The notes under the pieces are model-generated. The model was not told the origin of the DNA. It worked only from the letters and a program-made list of their open reading frames with translations, and searched no databases. 64,000 nt of DNA, from assembly GCA_001179505.1 (NCBI GenBank), contig CDMY01000235.1, forward strand, positions 93,322 to 157,321, given 5' to 3'. The DNA is from Vitrella brassicaformis. Its lineage: Eukaryota > Sar > Vitrellaceae. Made by a program: the position numbers and the translations under genes. Of this stretch, positions 23,853-32,831 are shown in pieces. Positions within the stretch are counted from its first letter, which is position 1, and every line of letters begins with the position of its first letter.

Positions 23853-25536
23853 CTACGCCGACGACACTGCGAGCCCCTCTGACTCCTCCGCAGACGAAGA
23901 CGGCACTCTCGGGGAGGAGTCGTAGGGGGAGGAGTCCGACACCACCACCCCCTCTATCCCCTCTGACACCACCAGCCCCTCTCCGAGCTCCTGGTCGTAG
24001 ACAACAGCGGCCTGGAAGAAAGCAGAACAAATGCCATGGACACATGCATGCAAGTCTGACCTGGTCTGCAGGTGCCGAGAAAAATGGCGGCTCCGAGTCG
24101 GACGGACACCAGGCCATAAGGATGATGCCCACAAACATGAAGAGCGGCCCTGCAGAGAAGGTGATAAGAGAGAGGGCCCTTTTGTGTGAGACGACTGTAA
24201 TGTACCGATGTAGATGTAGACGCTGCCGAGTGTGAAGGCGTCGTCGAATCCGATCATCGCTGACAATAACACAGTGGGCATAATGGCCGTGCCACAGCTA
24301 TGCACCGACAGTTCCTACCCCCTGCAATGCCGGCGAGGCCGAATGAGGCATGAAAGGATGGCAGGAAATCCGTTGATTTGACTCTTGCGAACACATCGTC
24401 ATTCATGTAGTACATCTGACAGGCAGAAGGGGACAGAAACACGACAATGTGTGCGTCTGGTGTGTTCTCATGGCCAAACACTGCGTAATGTCATCGAAGC
24501 ACCAAACCTGAAAAGCCCCTGAGCATATAAAAACCAACACCGCCGGCACGCAATTGGGATCGAACCACGCTGGAGCAGCTACCATCTGCAAAAGAAACGG
24601 GTGCATTACAACATATCTCGACTCACGCAGCCTGTCTACCCACCGCCTTTGTCAGAACGCCAATTTGAGAGCCGATGAGTCCGCAGATAGCTCCAGAGAC
24701 CACACCTGAAGGGAAATTGTCATGCTGAGCTGCGTGGTTTCATGCATCTTTCTGCTCACCAAGGATGCGTCTGTACATGTCAGCGGTCCGGGTGCGGCCT
24801 CCGTTGTGTGCGTACCTGAAATACAAAAGGAGGACAGACATGTGCACGGATGGATGTAATGACTGACGATATGCTCTTGCCTACATACACCATCTGGTTT
24901 CTGAGTTTGACACGCCCCCAAATCAGTGCTCCCACTGTGAGGATGAGCAGGGCGATATGCAGCACATAAAACAGCCTCCAAAAAGCAACGCCAACCTGCC
25001 AGGCAAGAGATTTGAGAGCACACAGAGAGCTTTCCTTCTTCGCCTACCGAGTCGTCGTCTTTGTCGCCGAAGGCAAGAACGGTAAACCGATACACCAAAG
25101 CACCCGAGAAAGCGAAACAGGCACCGGAAACGACTGCTTGGTCGGCCATCTCTCCGTGCATATGCTGAAGAGCCACACATAGGTACACGAGCATCCATAC
25201 ATCTTCTTTGTGCACTCACGTAGCTCAACACCGGCGAGAAGAACAATGATGCCGCGGTGTACACAGCATATACAGACCGACAGCGCTGCCCACTGTGGTG
25301 CACAAGAGCAGAAATAGCGCCTGGGCGATGGTGAAGAGAACGCATCCCCACGCCTTGCTGGAGAAGCCCAACCCCTGGCGTGAGGCGAGCCCACAACTGC
25401 AGATGAAGCCGACAACGGCCGCCACCAGCTGGCTCCATAGGGGTGTCAGCTCCGGCAACCAGCTCTTGATGACATAGACGAAGACGAAGAGAAAGCAGAT
25501 CCAGGCGAATTTTCTCGTTGGCGAACAAAGATCCAT
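23853..25536 (-). CDS. Multi-pass membrane protein, possibly NIPA/DMT-like
   Basis: A leftward gene with at least eight short exons starts at ATG 25536 (MDLCSPTRKFAWICFLFVFV) and ends at 23853. Hydrophobic helices recur in each exon: WSQLVAAVVGFICSCGLA, GCVLFTIAQALFLLLC, VSGACFAFSGALVYRF, LHIALLILTVGALIWG, GVVSGAICGLIGSQIGVLTK, VPAVLVFICSGAFQVW, then HASFGLAGIAGGAMIGFDDAF and a final LFMFVGIILMAWCPS, making about eight or nine segments. The order and the Gly-rich GVVSG..GLIGS and IAGGAM helices resemble NIPA-type magnesium or drug/metabolite transporters, but I cannot prove this. The C-terminus is acidic and Ser-rich (near 23860-24000). Some splice sites between 24780 and 25250 are uncertain. 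Confidence 0.5.
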
Positions 25537-26103
25537 TGTTCGGAGCGTCCCTCTGCGTCACGCGAGCAATGGGGACAAGAGGTGGAGACGCCCCCAGTTT
25601 CCCATGTAAATTCCCTGTTGAGGGGACCAGATGCATGCAAAGCCATGGAAAAATTGCACATTGTCACTCCAATGAACCAACGTCTGATGTGACACCATGG
25701 AAGACACAAATCCCCCTCCCTAATGTCCGTCTGTCTAGCAACGGTCGCATCAGTGTCTAGCTCGTGTTTGGTGACGGTCAAGGCGCATCCGCAACCGTGC
25801 GCCGGTCACCGACCTAGATACACGGGCACACAGAGAGATAATCGCAAAAATCAATTCGATGTGACATTAGGGATGCACTTCTTGGGTGCGAAAAGGTGGG
25901 TGAGGCACACGAGCTGAGCGGGCAGCAGGCGGAAGTCCCAATGGCCTGCACGCACACGCGTGGGAGACATGCCCGCGTGGGAGACATGCCATGGAACGAG
26001 TCTCACTGTTGGCCACATATGTCGCCATCGCACTCACGTGGTCAAGGGACTGATCGAACCAAAAGGGAAAAATCACGTGAAGTGGGCGCATTTACATCGG
26101 TGG

Positions 26104-27119
26104 TCAGTGTATGTCTGATTGACCTTTCTGGGTATGTCGTGGTCCACAAAGGAGAGAGCTGTCAGCACAATGGCGGGAACAAATCCAATCTGACACACAC
26201 AACGCACGACAGCACAAGACAACACAACACGCCCTCAGATTGTGCTGGAGCCTGATGCTGAGCGGGGCATCGAATATCCTAACCATTTGGAAACTCAGAG
26301 GCAGCCTTAGAAGCCCTCTGCCCCTGAGACACAACCATTCCACAAACATTACACACACAGCCCGTCCCTTCCAATGCTGTATGCCCGTCCGTGACGTACC
26401 TGAAGAGTGGGAGTGCGGCAACAAGGCTTCTGGATATGATGGCTGGCCCAGTGTCCTTCTTGACGAAACGCCACCGATACGAGAGAGACAGTCTGGTGGA
26501 TAGACAGCAAATGGGAAGGGGGGGAGGGAGGGCGCGTCTGTGCACACGTACGCACCGTCTTGCGAGCAAGTAGGTGCTGAGGCTCCAACGCACGACATTC
26601 CCCAGCAAAAAACCGCTGCCTCGTGCACGAAGGTGCAGGCATAATCTGAAATGTATATGCGGACGTGCAGATGTATGGCAGCTATGCTGCTTAGCTCAAC
26701 CCACTCTCTTACCGGTGAGTTGTGTGCAGCAGCTCATGAGCTCGGGCGCGTCTGCGACGGCCAGCAGCATGAGCCACAGTGCGGTCCGGACGCCCGTCCT
26801 CGAGTGGAGGGGCATGAAGCGAGGATGCCACTGTCGACAAAACGCATACAACGCTGCACACACGCATACACACGCACGGAGACACGAGTGCCTCATTCTG
26901 TCTCTGCGTGTGTTCGTGTCTACCAGTGGTGAAGGCCAATGTGAGTCCGATTGGTCCGATGAAGATCATCGTTCGTCCACTGAAGACCGAGTATGCCACG
27001 CCGCCCCGGCCACCTGCGACCAGGAAGTCGAACACTCCCATGCTGCCCCCTGTGATGGACGCAGCGATGCCGCTGAAGGTCATTACAGGCGGCAGGCAGG
27101 CCAAGTGCATGAATAGCAT
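26104..27119 (-). CDS. Hypothetical membrane protein, 3' half uncertain
   Basis: Two in-phase exons are convincing: 27119-26924 (MLFMHLACLPPVMTFSGIAA, then VFDFLVAGGRG and MIFIGPIGLTLAFTT) and 26853-26713 (ALYAFCRQWHPRF, TALWLMLLAVADAPELM). An exon from 26645 follows, but from there two frames remain open and both are plausible, so the end at 26104 is tentative. The product has three or four hydrophobic segments, and no family is recognised. It lies next to another membrane gene on the same strand and to the tandem one-helix ORFs, so this whole stretch may be an expanding set of membrane genes. Confidence 0.35.
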
Positions 27120-27367
27120 CTGAGTATCGACTTGAGCCGCCAGCCGTCCAGCCAGTCCGCCTCGTGGGAGTGTTTTTGATTGACGACTGATGTCTAACGC
27201 GGCTCTTGGTCGTGTTCGTGCAACACGGATGGGATGAGACAAGATGGCGTTGAGATTCAGCTCCAGCAATGCTTCAAGTGGCCTAGATGAAGGGGGCGAG
27301 GGGGGACGGGACGGCACTTGATAGCAGTTGACACGCAAACACAGCGATGAGCCGATCAGTCGCCTCT

Positions 27368-27512
27368 CTATGATGGGTACCCCAGGCGGGTCGAGAAAGA
27401 AGGACCACGTATGGAGCACTGTGTGTTGACACATATCAAGAAGATCGCATCGCAGGCCCTGAGAATGATCCGGACCACTGCATCCAGGACGACGCAAACT
27501 CCAGCAAGACTA
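27368..27512 (-). pseudogene. Decayed copy of the ~50-aa one-helix ORF
   Basis: The reading frame shows the same pattern as the two intact neighbours (GVCVVLDAVVRIIL, then a C-terminal TRLGYPS before the stop). It lacks an in-frame ATG, and a stop lies a few codons upstream. It is therefore the broken member of the tandem set, or an exon of a larger gene. Confidence 0.4.
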
Positions 27513-27699
27513 TCAGCTCAGCAGCGTCTAACACGGGCACAGGTGGGGGAAGGGGGAATGGGGGATAGCGGATGAAGGGGGCTAGGGGAGGAGAGGCGGA
27601 GGGGCTCAGCTTGGGGGCTGGCACTTGAGGCTGCCGAAACGCAAAGCCGGCGATGAGCCGAGCAGTCACCTCTCTTAAATGATGGGTGCCCCAGACGGG

Positions 27700-27861
27700 T
27701 CAGATCAGAGGAAGGTATCCCAGGCGGGCCAGGTCAGAGTAATGGCTGCGGATGAAATACCCCCAGTTGACCGTGACACTCACGAAGCAGAGAGCACAGG
27801 AGGTCCAGAGGATGGCTCGGACAACTGCCCCCAAGACGACGACAAACTCCAGCAAGGCCAT
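27700..27861 (-). CDS. 53-aa one-helix ORF, tandem copy
   Basis: The frame runs MALLEFVVVLGAVVRAILWT to a C-terminal DLARLGYLPLI. It aligns with the ORF at 27988-28140 along its whole length: MAL, FVVVL, VRAI, and LGY before the stop. It has one hydrophobic helix followed by a polar tail. It may be a microprotein or an exon of a larger membrane gene. No splice evidence decides between them. Confidence 0.35.
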   Translation of the reverse strand: MALLEFVVVLGAVVRAILWTSCALCFVSVTVNWGYFIRSHYSDLARLGYLPLI

Positions 27862-28498
27862 GACGACGACAAAGTCTGCAGGAAGACGGGGCGATAGTTC
27901 CCTTCAGCAATCCTCTGACGTAGATAAGGGGGGCTGGGGGATAGCAGTTGACGCTCACAGGCAGCGATGAGCCTAGCGGTCGCCTCTCTATGATGGGTAT
28001 CCCAGGCGGGTTGGGTACGAGGGACGGCCGTATATCGAATACTCTGTGTTGACGTTACAACCAAGCAAGAAGAGAATATAGCAGGTGAGGACGATGGCTC
28101 GGACCGTTACATCCAAGACGACGACAAAGTCCAAGGCCATTGGCGTTGAGAATCAGCTCCAGGAATGCTTCGAGTGAAGTGGGGGTAAGTGGGGGAAGGG
28201 AGGGTCAGCAGATCAGTAGCCCTGGAGCCAGAAGTGGTAGTCCAGCGTGCGAAAAAAGATGATGCAGTACTCAATGAAGGCTCCGAGGAGGTAGATGGCG
28301 AGACCGCCGTTGATGACCACCGTCAAGACGTGGGCTATGATGAGCTCCATGGGGAATGACAAAGACGATATCAGAATGCTGATTTGGTCAATGGTTTTGA
28401 TGGACGGGCTGGGGGGAGAGGCCCCAAACTTGTGGGGCCGACGTAAACATTCGTCCCGACAAGTCGGTCTGTCCGGTTCCATCACACACCTTACACAC
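27793..28498. repeat. 706-bp near-identical copy, left of the gap
   Basis: This segment matches 28799-29504 at a fixed offset of 1006 bp with only a handful of substitutions, clustered near 28080-28135. It ends exactly where the run of N begins. Confidence 0.9.
27988..28140 (-). CDS. 50-aa one-helix ORF, tandem copy
   Basis: The frame runs MALDFVVVLDVTVRAIVLTC, a continued hydrophobic stretch, and a tail ending TRLGYPS. It is a paralogue of the ORF at 27700-27861, and the same ORF recurs at 28994-29146 in the copy beyond the gap. Preservation of the same frame between diverged DNA copies hints at coding selection. Confidence 0.35.
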   Translation of the reverse strand: MALDFVVVLDVTVRAIVLTCYILFLLGCNVNTEYSIYGRPSYPTRLGYPS

Positions 28499-28798
28499 NN
28501 NNNNNNNNNNNNNNNNNNNNNNNNNNNNNNNNNNNNNNNNNNNNNNNNNNNNNNNNNNNNNNNNNNNNNNNNNNNNNNNNNNNNNNNNNNNNNNNNNNNN
28601 NNNNNNNNNNNNNNNNNNNNNNNNNNNNNNNNNNNNNNNNNNNNNNNNNNNNNNNNNNNNNNNNNNNNNNNNNNNNNNNNNNNNNNNNNNNNNNNNNNNN
28701 NNNNNNNNNNNNNNNNNNNNNNNNNNNNNNNNNNNNNNNNNNNNNNNNNNNNNNNNNNNNNNNNNNNNNNNNNNNNNNNNNNNNNNNNNNNNNNNNNN
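28499..28798. other. Assembly gap of 300 N
   Basis: The run is exactly 300 N. Both flanks carry the same 706-bp sequence, so the gap size and the duplication itself are suspect. Confidence 0.95.
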
Positions 28799-28993
28799 AG
28801 CACAGGAGGTCCAGAGGATGGCTCGGACAACTGCCCCCAAGACGACGACAAACTCCAGCAAGGCCATGACGACGACAAAGTCTGCAGGAAGACGGGGCGA
28901 TAGTTCCCTTCAGCAATCCTCTGACGTAGATAAGGGGGGCTGGGGGATAGCAGTTGACGCTCACAGGCAGCGATGAGCCTAGCGGTCGCCTCT

Positions 28994-29146
28994 CTATGAT
29001 GGGTATCCCAGGCGGGTTGGGTACGAGGGACGGCCGTATATCGAATACTCTGTGTTGACGTTACAACCAAGCAAGAAGAGAATATGGCAGGTGATGACGA
29101 TGGCTCGGACCATTACATCCAAGACGACGACAAATTCCAAGGCCAT
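28994..29146 (-). CDS. 50-aa one-helix ORF, right-hand copy
   Basis: It is equivalent to 27988-28140 at the 1006-bp offset, with the same ATG and stop. Substitutions between the copies in this frame are few. It may not be a separate locus if the duplication is an assembly artefact. Confidence 0.3.
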   Translation of the reverse strand: MALEFVVVLDVMVRAIVITCHILFLLGCNVNTEYSIYGRPSYPTRLGYPS

Positions 29147-29218
29147 TGGCGTTGAGAATCAGCTCCAGGAATGCTTCGAGTGAAGTGGGGGTAAGTGGGG
29201 GAAGGGAGGGTCAGCAGA

Positions 29219-29488
29219 TCAGTAGCCCTGGAGCCAGAAGTGGTAGTCCAGCGTGCGAAAAAAGATGATGCAGTACTCAATGAAGGCTCCGAGGAGGTAG
29301 ATGGCGAGACCGCCGTTGATGACCACCGTCAAGACGTGGGCTATGATGAGCTCCATGGGGAATGACAAAGACGATATCAGAATGCTGATTTGGTCAATGG
29401 TTTTGATGGACGGGCTGGGGGGAGAGGCCCCAAACTTGTGGGGCCGACGTAAACATTCGTCCCGACAAGTCGGTCTGTCCGGTTCCAT
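29219..29488 (-). CDS. Small hydrophobic protein with one long or two short helices
   Basis: The open frame of about 90 codons starts near MEPDRPTCRDECLRRPHKFG, passes a Ser/Pro spacer, and ends in hydrophobic sequence (PMELIIAHVLTVVINGGLAI, then IEYCIIFFRTLDYHFW). A copy cut by the gap begins before 28498 and ends at 28213. The hydrophobic part is distantly like the tandem one-helix ORFs next to it. No known family is recognised. It could be an exon of a membrane gene. Confidence 0.35.
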   Translation of the reverse strand: MEPDRPTCRDECLRRPHKFGASPPSPSIKTIDQISILISSLSFPMELIIAHVLTVVINGGLAIYLLGAFIEYCIIFFRTLDYHFWLQGY

Positions 29489-29568
29489 CACACACCTTAC
29501 ACACCAGCACCACGCACCATCAGGCCTGACTTCATTTCTCAGTCAACCTCTTCGAACGAGTCGACTTC

Positions 29569-31231
29569 TCAAAACAGCTGCACAGTGGGCACTGAGGTCC
29601 GCCTCGCAGGACCACCAGCGGGAGAAGCAGCAGCAGCAGCCTGCCATGCCAACCGCCTTATTGTATGGTTGTCGCAATCAGCAATGTACACTACCTCGCC
29701 CGACCCTCCTTCCCCCATGTCAGTGCAGACGTCAGACGGCCCGTCGAGCCCCGCCTTGTCGGCAGCCGTGCCGTCGGCAGCATCCCCCTCGCTGCCGGTC
29801 CCCGCAACCGTTGTGATGAAGGCTGTACCCACACAGAGAGACAGAGAGACGGAGAGACATGAGAGTCTCTCGTGGATGTTTTAGTTCCTCCATCGCACCT
29901 TCCTCCTTCTCCTTGAGTGTGACCATGCGCACGACAAAGTTGCGCCTGTCGGCTATGTAGAGACGACTGTCGTCGGCTGACACGGCAACACCGGTTGGCT
30001 TCTGCAGCTCTGCTTCGTGTGCAGGACCTCCGTCTCCCGATAACCCGCCCTCCCCGCTCCCCGCAACAACAGACACCTCTCCTGCAGGTCCAGAGAGACA
30101 TAAACATGAAAGTGTGTGTCTCCCTCCTTTACTAGTTGACAGATAATGCCGACCTGTTTTGGTGTTGACGGCCTTGATCTGATGGTTCAATTGGTCAGCC
30201 ACATAGAGTGTGCTGCCTGTGCTGTTGAGTGCGACGCCCGTCGGGTATTGGAAAGTGGCAGCGATGCCTGACTCGGACTTGCTGAAGGCTCGTGAGGCCT
30301 TGGAGCCTTTCTTGGTCAGAGATGGACCGCTACCCGCCAAAGTACGCAGTCGACCTGTGCGGTGCACACAGAGGGAAGTAGAGGTAGGTGATGCACGCCA
30401 GATGAGGCCATTTGCATACCATTCTTGATATCGAGGCATCTGATTTTGTTGTTGTGGGAGTCTGAGACGTAGAGCAGAGCATTGTCAGCCGTGGCCACGA
30501 GGCCTGTCGGCCGCCTTAACAGGCACTGCATGGCCGGCCCCTCGTCTTTGCCCTCATCCTCAGACACACCGGCAATGCTGCGAATGGTCCCTGTACGAGA
30601 GCAGGCACATCACGCACATCAAGGCAGCCTTTTCGATGCCCACCTTCTCGCAGGTCGACTCGTCTGATTCTTTGATTCCTCGTGTCAGCTATGTAGAGCA
30701 CATCAGCTGCTCGTGGGGGTGTAGACACGCCGTAGGGCCAGTATCTGGTGGCAAGGAATGCGCTCCTGATCTTGTGTAGTGTGTAACGGCCACAATCTGA
30801 ATGGCCATATGGTTGCTTACAGGCGGCAACTGATGGCTCGACCCCCGTCGCCCTCGAATCCAGAGAGCCCGGTACCCACGCACGAATGGATGGTGCCTGC
30901 AGCATATACAGACAGACAACAGAACGCAGTCACCAACATGAAACCCATACATGAGAAGCGCCTCCCCTACCACTCCCCCACCAGTAGAAACGTCGACCAC
31001 TCGGATGCGGCAATTGACCGTATCGGCGAGGAATATCCGCTTGTTGCCTCCCCCAGACACGGTGAGGCCGAAAGGCTGGCTCAGTTTCGCCTCGGTGGCC
31101 TTCCCCCCATCGCCGTAGAGGCCGTCTTCGCCGCATCCGGCGACTGTGTGTATCGTTCCGATGGGCACGCCGGCTGCTTTGTCGGTTCTAGTGGTGGTGC
31201 TGACGGGTGGGGGGCCTGTGCTGCTTTCCAT
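29569..31231 (-). CDS. NHL-repeat beta-propeller protein
   Basis: Seven phase-checked exons (31231-30982, 30896-30821, 30765-30644, 30590-30420, 30354-30154, 30081-29899, 29822-29569) give 418 aa. Most exons carry one NHL blade, with a glycine-rich lead (GTIHTVAGCGEDGLYGDGG, GTIRSIAGVSEDEG, RLRTLAGSGPS, EVSVVAGSGEGGLSGDGG, FITTVAGTGSEGDAADG) followed by P-G-[VL] and a YIAD-x-x-N-x-x-IR strand (LYIADTRNQRIRRVD, LYVSDSHNNKIRCLD, LYVADQLNHQIKAV, LYIADRRNFVVRMV, VYIADCDNHTIRRL). That makes about six blades, a complete propeller. There is no signal peptide from this ATG, and no RING or other catalytic domain. NHL propellers bind protein or RNA partners, and the partner is unknown here. An upstream exon cannot be excluded. 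Confidence 0.85.
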
Positions 31232-31587
31232 TGGAAGTTGAGTGTCAACGGGTAGCTTCGAGGTCGGGAGGGAAGGGGTGGAATGGACAGAAACGCCTTG
31301 GCCAAGGCCAGGAATGGATAGCGCTCTCGACCTGTGCTTAGATTGGACTCACAGAGCGTTGTATTTCATCCGCCTTCTCTCTCTGTGTCCTGCCGTGCCG
31401 ACATGTCTCGATAATGAGGGATGGAACTCATCTGAGCCCCAGCCCTCATTACCCCAGGCCGTCGACATGGAAAAGCACGGAGACAAGGAAAGCCACACAA
31501 AGCATGTTGCCACACAAACCACAAGCCTCCCACACGATCAGAACTTGCCACAAGCACCCCTATCTCTTCCTCTCCATCCGTCTATTC
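31232..31587. other. Spacer between the NHL gene and the THOC7-like gene
   Basis: No gene is seen in 356 bp. A 9-bp inverted repeat (TAATGAGGG near 31412 with its complement near 31443) forms a weak stem. Confidence 0.5.
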
Positions 31588-32646
31588 TCATCCCACATTC
31601 ATGGCGGTGGACGCACTCGCCCCGACATCAAAAGCGTTCTTGGTGCCTGCAGGTGCACCCTTAGCAGCGCCACTAGAGGATGCCCCCCCGCCACTCTTCA
31701 CTCCACTAGCACCACCCGTAGTCGTCTGTGTCCTTGCTGTGCCGCTTGTGGCCCCTCCTGTCGGCGCCGCTCGCGTGCCGCTCTCCTTGGCCTGTGAGGG
31801 CGGCTGTGCGGGGGCCGGCCTGACGGGTGTTGGGGGGAGGAGGGGGATGATGTGAGCATTGAGCTCCTGCCAGGTGTGGATGAGCAGCTGAGCGCGCTTG
31901 GTGACGTCGCTCTGCTGGCCTTCGATGGAGCTCGTCTCCTTCTCGAGTGTCTCGAGCTTGGCCTCTTGCTCTCTAATGGCCTTCTCGAGGTCGGGACGCA
32001 CCTTGAGCGTGTTGATGTCGCGCGACAGGGCCTCGTAGTGCAACAGATCGATGCGCCGCCTCTTCTCGCGCTGGTAGTCCTCGCCGGCCTTCTCGAGCTG
32101 CTGCGTGAGGTCGCGTGTGCGCTTGGCGGCATCGTCGCTGTTGGTGGTGCGGTCCTCGGTCTCCTTGCCGAAAATGGTGAGGCGGAAGGCGCATCGCTTG
32201 AAGGCCATCTCGCAGTAGTCGAAACATCTCTCCAGATCCTCATAGTTGCTCTTCCATGACTGCACGACATGGACAGTCTACACACGAGGTGCACTACATG
32301 TACGTTAATAAGTTTTCCTGTCCTTGCCTGTCCTGCTGACCTTGAGGGCTGCCTCAACTTCCAGCTTCTCTTGGTCGGACACCGGTGGCGTGTTGGGATG
32401 CCAGCTCGATGCACCCCTCTGCGACGGCAGCAGGGAGCAGCCCGCCACCACAAACCGCTTCAGATACTCCCTGCCGCCTTGGCTCTCGTCCCACATGATC
32501 TCGTCCTTGACCGCATTCTGCCTGCTGATGCCGCGGTCCTCCTCGGTGTGCACCTTTGGCGGTGCCGGCGCCTTCTTATGCTCGCGGTCTCTCCGCATTG
32601 CGGGAGCCTCCTTGAGGCGCTGGTGCGGGGCGTGAGCGCTGTCCAT
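31588..32646 (-). CDS. THOC7: THO complex subunit 7-like protein
   Basis: Two phase-checked exons (32646-32341, 32259-31588) encode 325 aa. Exon 2 carries the Thoc7/Mft1 coiled-coil region: CFDYCEMAFKRCAFRLTIFG, then TRDLTQQLEKAGEDYQREKR and RRIDLLHYEALSRDINTL, followed by RPDLEKAIREQEAKLETLEK. This matches the family pattern, in which the EYDALA-type motif precedes a second coil. The THO complex couples transcription to mRNA export and prevents R-loops in the nucleus. The tail after ~215 is Ala/Gly/Ser/Thr/Pro-rich and disordered. The first exon (MDSAHAPHQRLKEAPAMRRD) may be preceded by another, because the frame upstream is not clearly closed. It is divergent from CLPTM1, 186 bp between starts. 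Confidence 0.8.
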
Positions 32647-32831
32647 CGAGCTGGCGGGGGCAGGCCGCCACGAGCTGCTCCTCTCGTGCGAGCTGCGCAG
32701 ATCGGCATGCGAGCTAAGCCGGCAGAGCCAGGGGCAGAAGTGGCTTTCTTCGCCTTCTGCCCGCTGATTCTTCTGGACGGCTGCTAGCTGATTGAGTCAG
32801 GTTGTTCTTCTACGACGGTTGACCAGCGACG

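Larger units (their letters stand above)
27249..28190. repeat. Diverged tandem repeat, at least three ~300-bp units
   Basis: Blocks recur in the same order at about 27249-27530, 27560-27870 and 27900-28190. These are a segment resembling GGCGTTGAGAATCAGCTCC (27249, 28143), one resembling GATGGGTATCCCAGGCGGG (about 27370, 27680, 27990), and one with CCAAGACGACGACAAA (about 27490, 27830, 28115). Units differ by many substitutions and indels, so the array is old, unlike the near-identical copies around the gap. Confidence 0.6.
28799..29504. repeat. 706-bp near-identical copy, right of the gap
   Basis: This is the second copy of 27793-28498. It includes a repeat of the one-helix ORF (28994-29146) and of the ORF ending at 29219. 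Sequence beyond 29504 is unique, so only this right-hand copy has a natural continuation. Confidence 0.9.

Noticed and set aside
24535-24555. tRNA B-box-like GGTTCGATCCC on the minus strand
   Set aside because: It lies in a coding exon of the membrane protein, and no T-stem, anticodon stem or acceptor stem can be formed around it.
25262-25280. Possible 2-bp frameshift (TATAT) in the membrane protein gene at 23853-25536
   Set aside because: A GT donor a little upstream (after LLLCTT) joins exon 1 to exon 2 in phase, so no frameshift is needed.
31393-31475. Inverted repeat in the spacer before the THOC7-like gene
   Set aside because: Only 9 bp pair cleanly. The flanks fit poorly, so it is not comparable to the five long hairpins.
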